39,466 nucleotides of DNA from Actinomycetospora sp. (GTDB lineage: Bacteria; Actinomycetota; Actinomycetes; Mycobacteriales; Pseudonocardiaceae): positions 1 through 39,466 of the forward strand of contig JAQSWW010000016.1 of assembly GCA_029266415.1 (NCBI GenBank), written 5' to 3'. The position numbers and the translations under genes were made by a program. Shown piece by piece: positions 31,106 through 39,278 of this stretch; position 1 is the first letter of the stretch; the number at the start of each line of letters is the position of its first letter. The notes below the pieces were generated by a model, which was not told the DNA's origin, ran no database searches, and saw nothing but the letters and a program-made list of their open reading frames with translations.

Positions 31106-33562
31106 GTGATCGACGAGGTCGACCTCGACCTGCCGGTGCGCTCCGCGCTGCCGGAGCTCGAGGCGGCGCTGCGCGAGCGCGGCGCGGCCGTCCTCGTCGC
31201 CCCGCCCGGCACCGGCAAGACGACGCTGGTGCCGCTCGCGCTCGCCGGCGCGGTCGGCGGGCGGGTCCTCGTCGCCGAGCCGCGCCGCGTCGCCGTCCGC
31301 GCCGCGGCCGCCCGGATGGCGTGGCTGCTCGGCGAGCCGGTGGGTGGGCGTGTCGGCTACGCGATCCGCGGCGAGCGCCGCACGAGCCCTGAGACCCGGG
31401 TGGAGGTCGTCACGACGGGGCTGCTCGTGGCCCGGCTGCAGCGCGACCCGGAGCTCGCCGGGGTCGACGCCGTCGTCCTCGACGAGTGCCACGAGCGCCA
31501 CCTCGACACCGACCTCGCCCTGGCCTTCGCCGTCGACGCGCGTGCCGCCGTGCGCCCGGACCTGCGCCTGCTCGCGACGTCGGCCACGGCGGCCGCCGAC
31601 GAGCTGTCGGTCGCCCTCGACGGACCCGTCGTCACCGCCCCCGACCCGCTGCACCCCGTCGCCGTCGTCTGGAGCCCGCCCCCGCGCCCCGTCCCGCCGC
31701 CGCGCGGGATGCGGGTGGAGCCGGCCCTGCTCGACCACGTGGCGGCGGTGGTGCGGCGCGCGCTGGGCGGGGCGGGCGGAGCGACGGGGGACGGTTCCGA
31801 GGTCGCCGGTGACGTGCTCGTCTTCCTGCCCGGGCGGCGGGAGATCGACGACGTCGCCCGTCGCCTGGGCCGCGTGGACGCGGAGGTGCGCACGCTGCAC
31901 GGCGGGCAGGACGCGGCGCACCAGGACGCGGTGCTGGGCGGACCGACCGGCCGCCGTCGCGTCGTGCTGACGACGTCGATCGCCGAGACGAGCCTGACGG
32001 TGCCGGGCGTGCGGGTCGTCGTCGACGCCGGGCTCTCCCGGCGGCCGTGGACCGACCACGCCCGCGGCCTGGACGCCCTGGTCACGGTCCTCGCGTCGCA
32101 GGCCTCGGCGACGCAGCGCGCCGGGCGCGCCGGCCGGGAGGCCGCCGGGACCGTGTTCCGGTGCTGGTCGGAGGCCGAGCACGCGCACCGCGACCGCGAC
32201 GACGCCCCCGAGGTGGCGCAGGCCGACCTGGCCGGCTTCGCCCTGCAGCTCGCGCGCTGGGGCACGCCGGACGCCGCGGGGCTGGCCCTGCTCGATCCGC
32301 CACCGCCCACGGCGTTCGACGCCGCGCGGGAGGTGCTGCGGGGGCTCGGGCTCATCGACGACGCCGGGCGCACCACCGCGCAGGGCCGGTCGGTGGCCAC
32401 GGCCGGGGTCCACCCGCGCCTCGGGCGGGCGCTGCTCGACGGGGCGGAGGCGGTCGGGGCGGACGTCGCGGCCGAGGTGGTGGCGCTGCTCGCCGCCGGG
32501 GCGGGCGGGGAGCCAACACGATCCGACGACCTCGAGGAGCGCTGGCGGGCGGCCCGGGCCACGAACGATCCGCGGTGGCGCGCGGAGGTCCGGCGGCTGC
32601 GTCAGGTGGACGGACTCCGTGGTCGGGGAGACCGTTCTCCCGGGGCAGCCCCGGTCGTCGCCCTCGCCTATCCCGACCGGCTCGCGCGGGCCCGCGGCGA
32701 CGACGCGCGCGAGTACCTGACGACGGGCGGCACCGGGGTCGAGCTCGCCGTGGGGTCGCGGCTGCGCGGCAGCCCGTGGATCGCCGTCGCCGACGCCGTG
32801 CGCGGTCCGGGCGACCGGGTGGCGCGGGTGCGGCTCGCCGTGCCGATCGACGAGGACCGCGCCCGGGAGGCCGCCGCGGGCTGGTGGCACGACGACGCGG
32901 TGGTGGCCTGGGAGGACGGTGACGTCGTGGCGGAGCGCCGGGAGCGCCTCGGCGCGATCGTGCTGGCCCGCCGGCCCCTGGCCCACCCCGACCCGGCGGC
33001 GGTCGCGGCCGCGGTGCGCGACGGCCTGGCCGCCGAAGGACTCGGGCTGCTGCGCTGGACCGAGGCGGCGACGGCGCTGCGGGCCCGGCTGGCGTTCCTG
33101 CACGCCGCGCGGGGCGACCCGTGGCCCGCCGTCGACGACGAGGCCCTGTTGGCCGGGCTCGACGAGTGGCTCGACCTCACGCGGGTGCGCCGCCGGGCGG
33201 ACCTCGCGCGGGTGGACGTGGCGGCGGCGCTGCGCCACCTCGTGCCGTGGTCGGAGGCCGGCCGGCTCGACGAGCTCGCGCCGACGACGGTCACCACCCC
33301 GGCCGGGCGCCGCGTCCGCGTCGACTACAGCGACCCCGCGGCGCCCGTCGTGGCGCTGAAGGTCCAACAGGCGTTCGGGTGGGAGCGGGCGCCCGTCCTG
33401 GCCGGGGTCCCGGTCGTCGTCCACCTGCTCTCACCGGCGGGCCGCCCGGCCGCGGTGACCGCCGACCTGGCGTCGTTCTGGGACACCGGCTACCCGCAGG
33501 TGCGCGCGGAGCTGCGGGGCCGCTACCCCAAGCACGCGTGGCCGGAGGACCCGCGGCGCTGA
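31106..33562 (+). CDS. hrpB: ATP-dependent RNA helicase HrpB
   Basis: This 818-aa DExH-box protein has Walker A APPGTGKTT (residues 32-40), motif Ia AEPRRVAVRAAAARMA, the DECH box VVLDECHERH (Asp126 to His129), SAT at LLATSATAAAD, ETSLTVPGVRVVVDAG (motif V) and QRAGRAGREAAGTVFRCW (motif VI). A helicase-associated region and the HrpB C-terminal domain follow, ending YPKHAWPEDPRR. Family length is about 800-850. The GTG at 31106 places the DEAH domain at the N-terminus; the upstream frame to 30791 has poor coding character. HrpB is a presumed RNA helicase; its precise cellular role is unclear. Confidence 0.95.
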   Translation: MIDEVDLDLPVRSALPELEAALRERGAAVLVAPPGTGKTTLVPLALAGAVGGRVLVAEPRRVAVRAAAARMAWLLGEPVGGRVGYAIRGERRTSPETRVEVVTTGLLVARLQRDPELAGVDAVVLDECHERHLDTDLALAFAVDARAAVRPDLRLLATSATAAADELSVALDGPVVTAPDPLHPVAVVWSPPPRPVPPPRGMRVEPALLDHVAAVVRRALGGAGGATGDGSEVAGDVLVFLPGRREIDDVARRLGRVDAEVRTLHGGQDAAHQDAVLGGPTGRRRVVLTTSIAETSLTVPGVRVVVDAGLSRRPWTDHARGLDALVTVLASQASATQRAGRAGREAAGTVFRCWSEAEHAHRDRDDAPEVAQADLAGFALQLARWGTPDAAGLALLDPPPPTAFDAAREVLRGLGLIDDAGRTTAQGRSVATAGVHPRLGRALLDGAEAVGADVAAEVVALLAAGAGGEPTRSDDLEERWRAARATNDPRWRAEVRRLRQVDGLRGRGDRSPGAAPVVALAYPDRLARARGDDAREYLTTGGTGVELAVGSRLRGSPWIAVADAVRGPGDRVARVRLAVPIDEDRAREAAAGWWHDDAVVAWEDGDVVAERRERLGAIVLARRPLAHPDPAAVAAAVRDGLAAEGLGLLRWTEAATALRARLAFLHAARGDPWPAVDDEALLAGLDEWLDLTRVRRRADLARVDVAAALRHLVPWSEAGRLDELAPTTVTTPAGRRVRVDYSDPAAPVVALKVQQAFGWERAPVLAGVPVVVHLLSPAGRPAAVTADLASFWDTGYPQVRAELRGRYPKHAWPEDPRR

Positions 33563-33602
33563 GGTGGCGTCCGGTGCCGGGAGCCGGACCGTCGTCGTCC
33601 GA

Positions 33603-33872
33603 CTACGGCCATGCCGGAGGTCGCGGGGGTCGCCCGGGAACGTTCCCGCTGCGGGTCGGTTCCGACTCGACCGCGAGCACCGACGTGAGCGGACCGGTGA
33701 TGAAGCGCCGGGTCGCGGTGAGCTCCCCGTGCTCGCCCTCGGTGGGCACGAGCTCGGCGAAGCCGAAGCTGTGCCCGTCGAGCTCGAACGTCCGTTCATC
33801 CACTTCGTGCCACCCGTCGGCGAGGAGAACACGGGTCACGTCGGGGTGTCGTTCTCGTGGGGTGGCGCTCAT
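33603..33872 (-). CDS. Small hypothetical protein (89 aa)
   Basis: This 89-aa protein, MSATPRERHPDVTRVLLADGWHEVDERTFELDGHSFGF onward, is predicted mainly beta with a compact centre and a Pro/Arg-rich tail. No family recognised. The ATG at 33872 has GAGGAG upstream, which decides against the in-frame ATG at 33974. It is divergent from the BLUF gene; several copies of the half-site GCTCGTGG lie between them. It converges on hrpB with a 40-bp gap. Confidence 0.7.
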   Translation of the reverse strand: MSATPRERHPDVTRVLLADGWHEVDERTFELDGHSFGFAELVPTEGEHGELTATRRFITGPLTSVLAVESEPTRSGNVPGRPPRPPAWP

Positions 33873-33898
33873 CTCGGCTCCTCGGTGTGCGGCGACGC

Positions 33899-33953
33899 GT
33901 CCACGAGCGCCACTGCTCGTGGCTGACGCGGGCGGCGCCGGCAGCTCGTGGAC
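33899..33953. promoter_or_regulatory. Cluster of inverted GCTCGTGG half-sites upstream of the BLUF gene
   Basis: GTCCACGAGC (33899-33908) and GCTCGTGGAC (33944-33953) are exact reverse complements. A middle copy, GCTCGTGG at 33915-33922, forms an 8-bp inverted repeat with the first (6-nt loop). All lie in the 167-bp region between divergent genes, so a regulator site is likely. Confidence 0.45.
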
Positions 33954-34039
33954 AGGGGGGAGGTCATGCGTCACGCTGGCGGAACCGGAGACGTGGTGCG
34001 CCGGCCAGCGTGCGGCTCTGCGAGGAATCGGGGTGGATC

Positions 34040-34483
34040 GTGACGGAGCAAGGAGCCGTGTTCCGCCTGATCTACAGTAGTCACAGCACGATACCGCCAG
34101 GACAGCGCCAAGGAGTTCTCGCGAACATCTTCGACGTCGCGAGATCCAAGAACAAGAAGGCCGGCGTGACGGGCGCGCTGTTGGTCACCGATCACTGGTT
34201 CGTCCAGACCCTCGAGGGCGACGAGGCCACCGTGACGGCGCTCTTCGAGCAGATCCGCGGCGACACCCGACACGAGCGCGTCTCCGTCGTCGAGACCGGT
34301 TTCGTCGGCGAGAGAACGTTCCCGCGATGGTCGATGGCTCAGGTGTCCAAGAGCGGACACGCCGACATCCCTCTCCACAACGTCGGTGGACGCATCCACT
34401 CGGCCGCTAGGGTCAACCAGACCGAAGCCCAACGCGCGCTGCTCACGCGGATGAGGAACGTGATCGGAGCGGATACCGTCTGA
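34040..34483 (+). CDS. BLUF-domain blue-light photoreceptor
   Basis: This 147-aa protein is a single BLUF domain plus about 40 extra residues. FRLIYSSHST holds the photoactive Tyr (Tyr12), SKNKKAGVTGALL the flavin-binding Asn38, WFVQTLEG the essential Gln56, and TFPRWSMAQV the Trp97/Met99 pair. All residues needed for FAD binding and the light-driven hydrogen-bond switch are present. No output domain is fused, so it is a short BLUF that would signal through a partner. The GTG at 34040 puts the first strand at the right distance. A hairpin follows the stop. Confidence 0.93.
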   Translation: MTEQGAVFRLIYSSHSTIPPGQRQGVLANIFDVARSKNKKAGVTGALLVTDHWFVQTLEGDEATVTALFEQIRGDTRHERVSVVETGFVGERTFPRWSMAQVSKSGHADIPLHNVGGRIHSAARVNQTEAQRALLTRMRNVIGADTV

Positions 34484-34498
34484 GGTCGATGCTCGACC
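34484..34498 (+). terminator. Hairpin immediately after the BLUF gene
   Basis: GGTCGA-TGC-TCGACC begins at the base after the stop codon. It is a short, T-run-free stem, plausible as a terminator or RNA-end stabiliser. Confidence 0.4.
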
Positions 34499-34616
34499 GA
34501 GCGGTCGTGCGTGACGTCAGCGGTCGCCTGAGCGGCTGGCCCTTCGGAGGTACCCCCGTCACCGGTCCCGCCCTACCGTTGAGGGTCCTCGTCGTCGTGG
34601 ACCTGCGGGAGTCGTC

Positions 34617-36227
34617 GTGGAGCGTCCGCTGCTGAGCCCGGCCCCGAGCTACGACGAGCTCTGGCGCCAGGTCGACTTCGCCACCATGGACATCCCGGAG
34701 CGGTTCAACCTGGGGGTGGCGTGCGCCGACCGCCAGGACCCGGGAGCGCGGGCGCTGACCGTGGTCGAGGTGGATCGGAGCTCGCACGACCACACGTTCG
34801 GCGAGCTGACCGAGTCGTCGAACCGGCTGGCGAACGCGCTCACCGCGCTGGGCATCGGGCGTGGTGACGTCGTCGGGCTGGTCAGCCCCGCGTCGTTCGA
34901 GACCGGCGTGGGCTACGTGGCGATGTTCCGGATGGGCGCGGTCGCGCTGCCCCTGTCGTCGCTGTTCGGGCCGGACGCGCTGCGGTACCGGCTGCGCGAC
35001 GCCGGCGCGAAGGCCGTGGTGGCGGCCGCGGCCAACGCCGACCGGGTGCGCGAGGCGCTGGACGACGGCGGCGAGCAGGTCCCGCTGCTGGTGATCGGGG
35101 GCGAGGGCGCGGAGTCCTACGAGGACGCCCTGGCCGGGGCGTCACCGGAGTACACGCCGGTGGACACGGCGGCCGAGGACCCGGCGTTCCTGATCTACAC
35201 CTCGGGCACGACCGGCGACCCGAAGGGCGCGCTGCACGCGCACCGGATCGTCTTCGGGCACCTGCCGGCCTTCGAGACGATCTACGAGTTCTTCCCCCGG
35301 GCGCACGACGTGCTGTGGTCCCCGGCGGACTGGGCGTGGATCGCCGGCATCATGGACATCCTCGTGCCGGCCTGGTTCCACGGCCTGCCCGTGGTGGTCG
35401 ACCGCGAGCCGGCGTTCACCGCCGAGCGCGCGGTCTGGCTGATGCGCGAGCACGACGTCACCCTGACGCTGCTGCCCGCCACCGCCCTGCGGGTGATCCG
35501 GGCGTCCGGGATCGAGGGCGGCGGGTTCGCGTTCCGCGCGATCTGCTCCGGCGGCGAGGCGCTGGGCGCCGACCTGCTCAAGTGGAGCGAGGAGTTCTTC
35601 GGCGCCACCGTCAACGAGGGTTACGGGCAGACCGAGCTCAACGCCTGCATCGGCAACTGCGCGTCCGTGTACCCGGTCCGCCCCGGATCGCTGGGCCGGG
35701 CGCTGCCGGGGTTCACCGCCGTGGTGCTCGACGACGACGGGCGGCCGGTGCTCGACACCGTCGGCGAGCTGGCCCTCGACCGGCGCACGCCGTCGACGAT
35801 GCTCGAGTACTGGCGCAAGCCGGAGGCGACCGCGGAGAAGTACCGGGGCGACTGGCTGCTCACCGGCGACCTGGCCCGCCAGGACGCGGACGGCTACGTC
35901 TGGTTCGAGTCCCGCAAGGACGACGTCATCAACTCGGCCGGCTACCGGATCGGGCCCGGCGAGATCGAGCAGAGCCTCGGCGGGCACGAGGCCGTCGCGA
36001 TGGCCGCGGTGGTCGGCGTCCCGGACGAGCGGCGCGGGCAGGTGCCCAAGGCGTTCGTCGTGCTGCGGCCCGGGGCCACGGCGTCCACGGAGCTGGCGGA
36101 CGAGCTGCGCGCGCACGTCCGCGCGCGGCTGGCCGCCCACGAGGTGCCGCGGGAGATCGAGTTCCTCGCCGAACTGCCCCGCACCACCACCGGCAAGATC
36201 CTGCGCCGGGCGCTGCGGGAGCATTGA
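34617..36227 (+). CDS. Acyl-CoA synthetase (medium-chain/ACSM-like AMP-binding ligase)
   Basis: This 536-aa ANL-superfamily enzyme has P-loop FLIYTSGTTGDPKGALHAHR (about 190-209), a Gly-rich substrate segment GGEALGADLLKW, adenylation motif NEGYGQTELN, GDWLLTGDLARQDADGYVWFESRKDDVINSAGYRIGP (hinge) and catalytic Lys in RTTTGKILRRAL near the C-terminus. The pattern is that of acetyl/propionyl/medium-chain synthetases (ACSM/PrpE-like) rather than long-chain FadD. It makes acyl-CoA and AMP from a carboxylic acid, ATP and CoA. The start is a GTG at 34617. It converges on the DUF2277 gene with a 33-bp gap. Confidence 0.93.
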   Translation: MERPLLSPAPSYDELWRQVDFATMDIPERFNLGVACADRQDPGARALTVVEVDRSSHDHTFGELTESSNRLANALTALGIGRGDVVGLVSPASFETGVGYVAMFRMGAVALPLSSLFGPDALRYRLRDAGAKAVVAAAANADRVREALDDGGEQVPLLVIGGEGAESYEDALAGASPEYTPVDTAAEDPAFLIYTSGTTGDPKGALHAHRIVFGHLPAFETIYEFFPRAHDVLWSPADWAWIAGIMDILVPAWFHGLPVVVDREPAFTAERAVWLMREHDVTLTLLPATALRVIRASGIEGGGFAFRAICSGGEALGADLLKWSEEFFGATVNEGYGQTELNACIGNCASVYPVRPGSLGRALPGFTAVVLDDDGRPVLDTVGELALDRRTPSTMLEYWRKPEATAEKYRGDWLLTGDLARQDADGYVWFESRKDDVINSAGYRIGPGEIEQSLGGHEAVAMAAVVGVPDERRGQVPKAFVVLRPGATASTELADELRAHVRARLAAHEVPREIEFLAELPRTTTGKILRRALREH

Positions 36228-36260
36228 GCCCCCGGTCGTGCGGTCGAGCGGGCGCGCCGC

Positions 36261-36530
36261 TCAGCGGGCGTAGCGCTCGCGGGCCCGCTCCCGTGCCTTG
36301 TGCGCCTCGACCTCGCGATCCTTCGGCGGAGCGGTGGTGACCAGCTCGTCGAGGAGCGTGCGGGTGCTCGCCGTGATCTCGGCGACGGCCCGGGCGAAGG
36401 CCGCCTCGTTGGCCTTGGACGGCCGCGCGGCACCACTGATCTTGCGCACGTACTGCAGGGCGGCCTCGTGCACCTCGCCGTCGGAGGCCGGGGGCTCGAA
36501 GTTGTGCAGGACCCGGATGTTGCGGCACAT
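36261..36530 (-). CDS. DUF2277 family protein
   Basis: This 89-aa protein reads MCRNIRVLHNFEPPASDGEV, then ALQYVRKISGAARPSKANEAAF, then a helical LLDELVTTAPPKDREVEAHKAR tail. This is the DUF2277 signature almost end to end. The family is small, helical and of unknown function, common in actinobacteria. The ATG at 36530 gives the standard length. Confidence 0.93.
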   Translation of the reverse strand: MCRNIRVLHNFEPPASDGEVHEAALQYVRKISGAARPSKANEAAFARAVAEITASTRTLLDELVTTAPPKDREVEAHKARERARERYAR

Positions 36531-36568
36531 GCCGCGATCGTGCCTCACCGGCCGGTGGCGGTTCGAGC

Positions 36569-36850
36569 TCAATCCCGGCGGTCTTCGCGGCGCGCGGTCC
36601 GGCGACGATGCCGGCGCATCACGCCGATCCCGAACCACACCAACGCACCGACCAGCGCCGAGACGAGGGTGAGCAGCCACAGCGGCCAGGTGAAGCTCCA
36701 GAACAGGAACGACAGCGTGATGCGTTCGGTGTTCTGGACCATGAAGACGACGAGCAGCCCCAGCCCGATGAGGGACGCGACCGCTCCACCGCTGACGCGG
36801 AGTCCTCGTCCACCCGCGTCGGCGGTGCCGGGGGAGCTCTGCTGGACCAT
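36569..36850 (-). CDS. LapA-domain (DUF1049) membrane protein
   Basis: This 93-aa protein has two hydrophobic helices (about residues 24-41 and 52-75) with the DUF1049/LapA signature VVFMVQNTERITLSFLFWSFTWPLWLLTLVSALVG between and into them, then a basic tail RRHRRRTARREDRR. The family is named for lipopolysaccharide assembly in enterics; in a monoderm actinomycete that role cannot apply and the function is unknown. The ATG at 36850 has GGAGGAGG upstream. Confidence 0.92.
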   Translation of the reverse strand: MVQQSSPGTADAGGRGLRVSGGAVASLIGLGLLVVFMVQNTERITLSFLFWSFTWPLWLLTLVSALVGALVWFGIGVMRRHRRRTARREDRRD

Positions 36851-36860
36851 GGGTTCCTCC

Positions 36861-36890
36861 TCCGTGCTCCGCGTCTCCGTGCTGCGCGTC
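36861..36890. repeat. 15-bp tandem duplication upstream of the LapA-domain gene
   Basis: TCCGTGCTCCGCGTC (36861-36875) is directly repeated with one change (36876-36890). It lies just behind the ribosome site of the LapA-domain gene, in its likely leader. Confidence 0.75.
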
Positions 36891-36962
36891 TGCGCTGAGC
36901 CTGGAGGGCCGGCGGCGCACCGGCATCACCCGACCAGGACGAAGTGGGCGCCGGCCCCTCCG

Positions 36963-38285
36963 CTATCCGGAGGAACCCGTGCTCGTCCGGTGGGTCGCTG
37001 TCCGGTCGGGCCCGGATGGCGTGGCCTGCTCGGCTTCTCGGGCCAGCGCTCGGGCTTCGGCGTTGGAGCCGTAGTCGGCGAGCTCTCTCATCAACTTGCG
37101 GCGGATCTTCGGCTGCTGGGACAGGGCGACCGCCACGATGGTCAGCAGGATCCACATGCCGATGCTGCTGAGCACGATGAGGATCGCCGGGAGGACCACA
37201 CTGCCCAGCCGCTGGGCCAGTTCCTGGGCCGCGAACGCCCGCAGCAGCAGCATGATGTTGACCAGGTAGCCGACCAGGTACGCGACCGTGAAGGCGACGA
37301 GGAACGGCTTGAGGGTGCCGGACCTCCTGCGGTTCCTGATCGGCTCGTCGCGGATCGGCACGACCACCGACAGGACGTTGCCCACGCCCAGCCACAGGAG
37401 GACCAGGCAGATCATCAGCGCGCAGGCCTTGAAGAACGCTCCCAGGTCTCCGGCCCGCCACGCGAGCAGGCCGCTGAGCAGGAAGCCGATGGGCGTGACC
37501 AGGCAGAAGAGGGCGAGGTTCTTGACCACGAGGAGGTGCCAGAGCCGGGCGCCGCTGTCGAGGGCGGCGCGGACCCGCATGGCGTCGAAGCTCATCGCGT
37601 TGAGGCAGACGGAGCCGCCGATCACGAACGAGATCGCCAGCAGGCCGAGGTAGGGCAGCCACGGCTGGCCCCGGTCCCACTGGAACACCCGGACGAAGCC
37701 GAGGTAGCCCAGGCCCAGCGCCAGCCCGACGACGAGGCTCGTGACGATCGAGCGGGGCTTGCGCCCCAGCATGTAGCGGATCTCGCCGCCGAGGCCCTGG
37801 GCCAGTGCCGGCCCGTGGCGGGCGACCGCGTTGCGGCCCTGCAGAGGGACGTGTCCGTCGACCGCGGCCGCCTCCGGCTCGGCTTCGCCGGCGTCGATCC
37901 GCGCCAGGCGGGAGTCGAGGACGGCCAGGTGGGCTTCCATCAACGCCAGGCGCGCGACCGTCACCGCGGCCACGGCGTCGGCCTCGGCCTGCGCGGCGTC
38001 GTCGTGACCGATGAGCGCGCGCGGGGCGGACGTGCCACCGCCGGCCGGTTCCCGGCCGTCGAGGTCGACCTGGAGGAAGGCCTCCCGGCGTCGGGCCCAC
38101 CGGCCGGTCGGCGCCGTACCCGGGCTCGCTCGCCGTTCCAGGTCGCGTTGATCGTCGATCGCGTGCCGGACCCCACGCTGCAGGGCTTCGACGTCGGAAC
38201 GTTCCTTCCACTTCGACGCGAGCGCGGCCCGTTCCGCCGCCCCGGCGCGTTCGACGAGTTCGGTCAGGTCTTCCACGGCGGACAT
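36963..38285 (-). CDS. Multi-TM protein with long N-terminal cytoplasmic helical region
   Basis: This 440-aa protein has a hydrophilic, helix-rich N-terminal half (residues 1-175; possible coiled coils at ELVERAGAAERAALASKW and ARLALMEAHLAVLDSRLARI). About six membrane segments lie between residues 180 and 405 (SIVTSLVVGLALGLGYLGFV; YLGLLAISFVIGGSVCLN; LALFCLVTPIGFLLSGLLA; ALMICLVLLWLGVGNVL; FLVAFTVAYLVGYLVNIMLL; AILIVLSSIGMWILLTIVAV). The membrane half resembles ABC-2-type exporter permeases, but no ATPase gene is near. Start at 38285 after GCAGGAG. Export or membrane-remodelling role is only a guess. Confidence 0.8.
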   Translation of the reverse strand: MSAVEDLTELVERAGAAERAALASKWKERSDVEALQRGVRHAIDDQRDLERRASPGTAPTGRWARRREAFLQVDLDGREPAGGGTSAPRALIGHDDAAQAEADAVAAVTVARLALMEAHLAVLDSRLARIDAGEAEPEAAAVDGHVPLQGRNAVARHGPALAQGLGGEIRYMLGRKPRSIVTSLVVGLALGLGYLGFVRVFQWDRGQPWLPYLGLLAISFVIGGSVCLNAMSFDAMRVRAALDSGARLWHLLVVKNLALFCLVTPIGFLLSGLLAWRAGDLGAFFKACALMICLVLLWLGVGNVLSVVVPIRDEPIRNRRRSGTLKPFLVAFTVAYLVGYLVNIMLLLRAFAAQELAQRLGSVVLPAILIVLSSIGMWILLTIVAVALSQQPKIRRKLMRELADYGSNAEARALAREAEQATPSGPDRTATHRTSTGSSG

Positions 38286-38425
38286 CGCGACTCCTGCTGG
38301 CGGCGGGCGGGCCCGTGACGGCCGGCCGACGTCTCGGCCCGCCCTCGGGCTCAGCTGGTCCGAGTGAAGGGGCCTCGACGAACACCCACATCACCCGGGC
38401 GGGATGACCCGCTGATGGCTCCGGG

Positions 38426-38956
38426 TCACGCCGGGCTGGTGTCGCTCAGCCGGGCCCGGCCGCGGCTCACCGCGTCGAGCACCGCCTGCAGCACGAGGCC
38501 GAGCACGAGCAGGTCGGCGATCATCTGGATGGTCACCACGACGCGAGCGGGGTCCGAGACGGGCGAGATGTCCCCGAACCCCACCGTCGCGAACACGGTC
38601 ACGCTGAAGTACACCGCATCGGTCCGCGACAGTTCCTCGCTGAAGGCGGCCGGCTGTGCCTGGGACATGAGCGTGTACGCCGCGGCGAACAGCAGCAGGA
38701 ACAGGGGGATGACCATCGCCAGGGTCTCGACGGCCCGCAGCGCCGGGTACGGCGACCGCACGATCCCGCGGAGCTGCCAGGCGATCAGCAGGGAGAGCGC
38801 CACGAGGCCGACGACCAGGCGGATGATGGTGTTGAGTTCGACGGACACCCGTAGGGGCAGGACGTAGAAGAGGACCACGATCAGGACGGCCACGACGAGC
38901 GCCCGCGTCAGGACCAGCACGAGCCGGACTCGCGAGGGTGCCTCCGGGGCGCTCAT
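38426..38956 (-). CDS. Two-pore-helix potassium-channel-like protein (Ion_trans_2)
   Basis: This 176-aa protein has four hydrophobic segments (about 13-33, 43-61, 78-97 and 138-160). Between the last two is a pore loop with the K+ selectivity filter TVGFGD at residues 124-129 (DAVYFSVTVFATVGFGDISPVS). This is the Ion_trans_2 core preceded by two extra helices. No cytoplasmic RCK/TrkA-N gating domain is present. It probably forms a tetrameric K+ channel in the plasma membrane. The ATG at 38956 follows CGGAGC. Confidence 0.92.
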   Translation of the reverse strand: MSAPEAPSRVRLVLVLTRALVVAVLIVVLFYVLPLRVSVELNTIIRLVVGLVALSLLIAWQLRGIVRSPYPALRAVETLAMVIPLFLLLFAAAYTLMSQAQPAAFSEELSRTDAVYFSVTVFATVGFGDISPVSDPARVVVTIQMIADLLVLGLVLQAVLDAVSRGRARLSDTSPA

Positions 38957-39278
38957 CGCTGCCCGCTCCGGTGAGCCCCGAGCACCGAGACCGGGCCCCG
39001 CGGGACTCCCGGGGTCGGGGGTGGGGAACCGTTCCTCGAACCGGTCGATGCACTCGTGACGGACGGTGGGACAGCGCCACGCGGAGGGTGGGCGGAGCTG
39101 GCGCGCTTCTGCGGTGTGGTCATCGCTCGACGATGGGGTAACTCTCCGCGCGGTACATCACCCCCGCGACGTGACCTCCGCGTCGTCGGGGGTGGCCCCG
39201 CACGATCACGATTCTGCACGTCGGGAACCGTGTCCGACGGGTCGGTCCCACCCGCGTGCACCAGCGGGCGCGGGCGAG
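38957..39278. other. Intergenic region with no supported gene
   Basis: This 322-bp gap holds a weak 56-codon frame (39123 to 38953, minus) whose stop overlaps the channel start, and a small palindrome GGAAC-C-GTTCC (39025-39035). Codon use of the frame is unlike neighbouring genes, so I do not call it. No RNA gene was recognised. Confidence 0.5.

Noticed and set aside
29108..33424. 1438-codon minus-strand frame opposite hrpB
   Set aside because: Low-complexity Arg/Gly/Pro composition and full overlap with HrpB and the hydrolase/HEAT genes in other frames.
38953..39123. 56-codon minus-strand frame whose stop overlaps the channel start
   Set aside because: Ser/Pro-rich product, third-position GC lower than in neighbouring genes, no ribosome site and no recognisable motif. 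The overlap alone is not enough.
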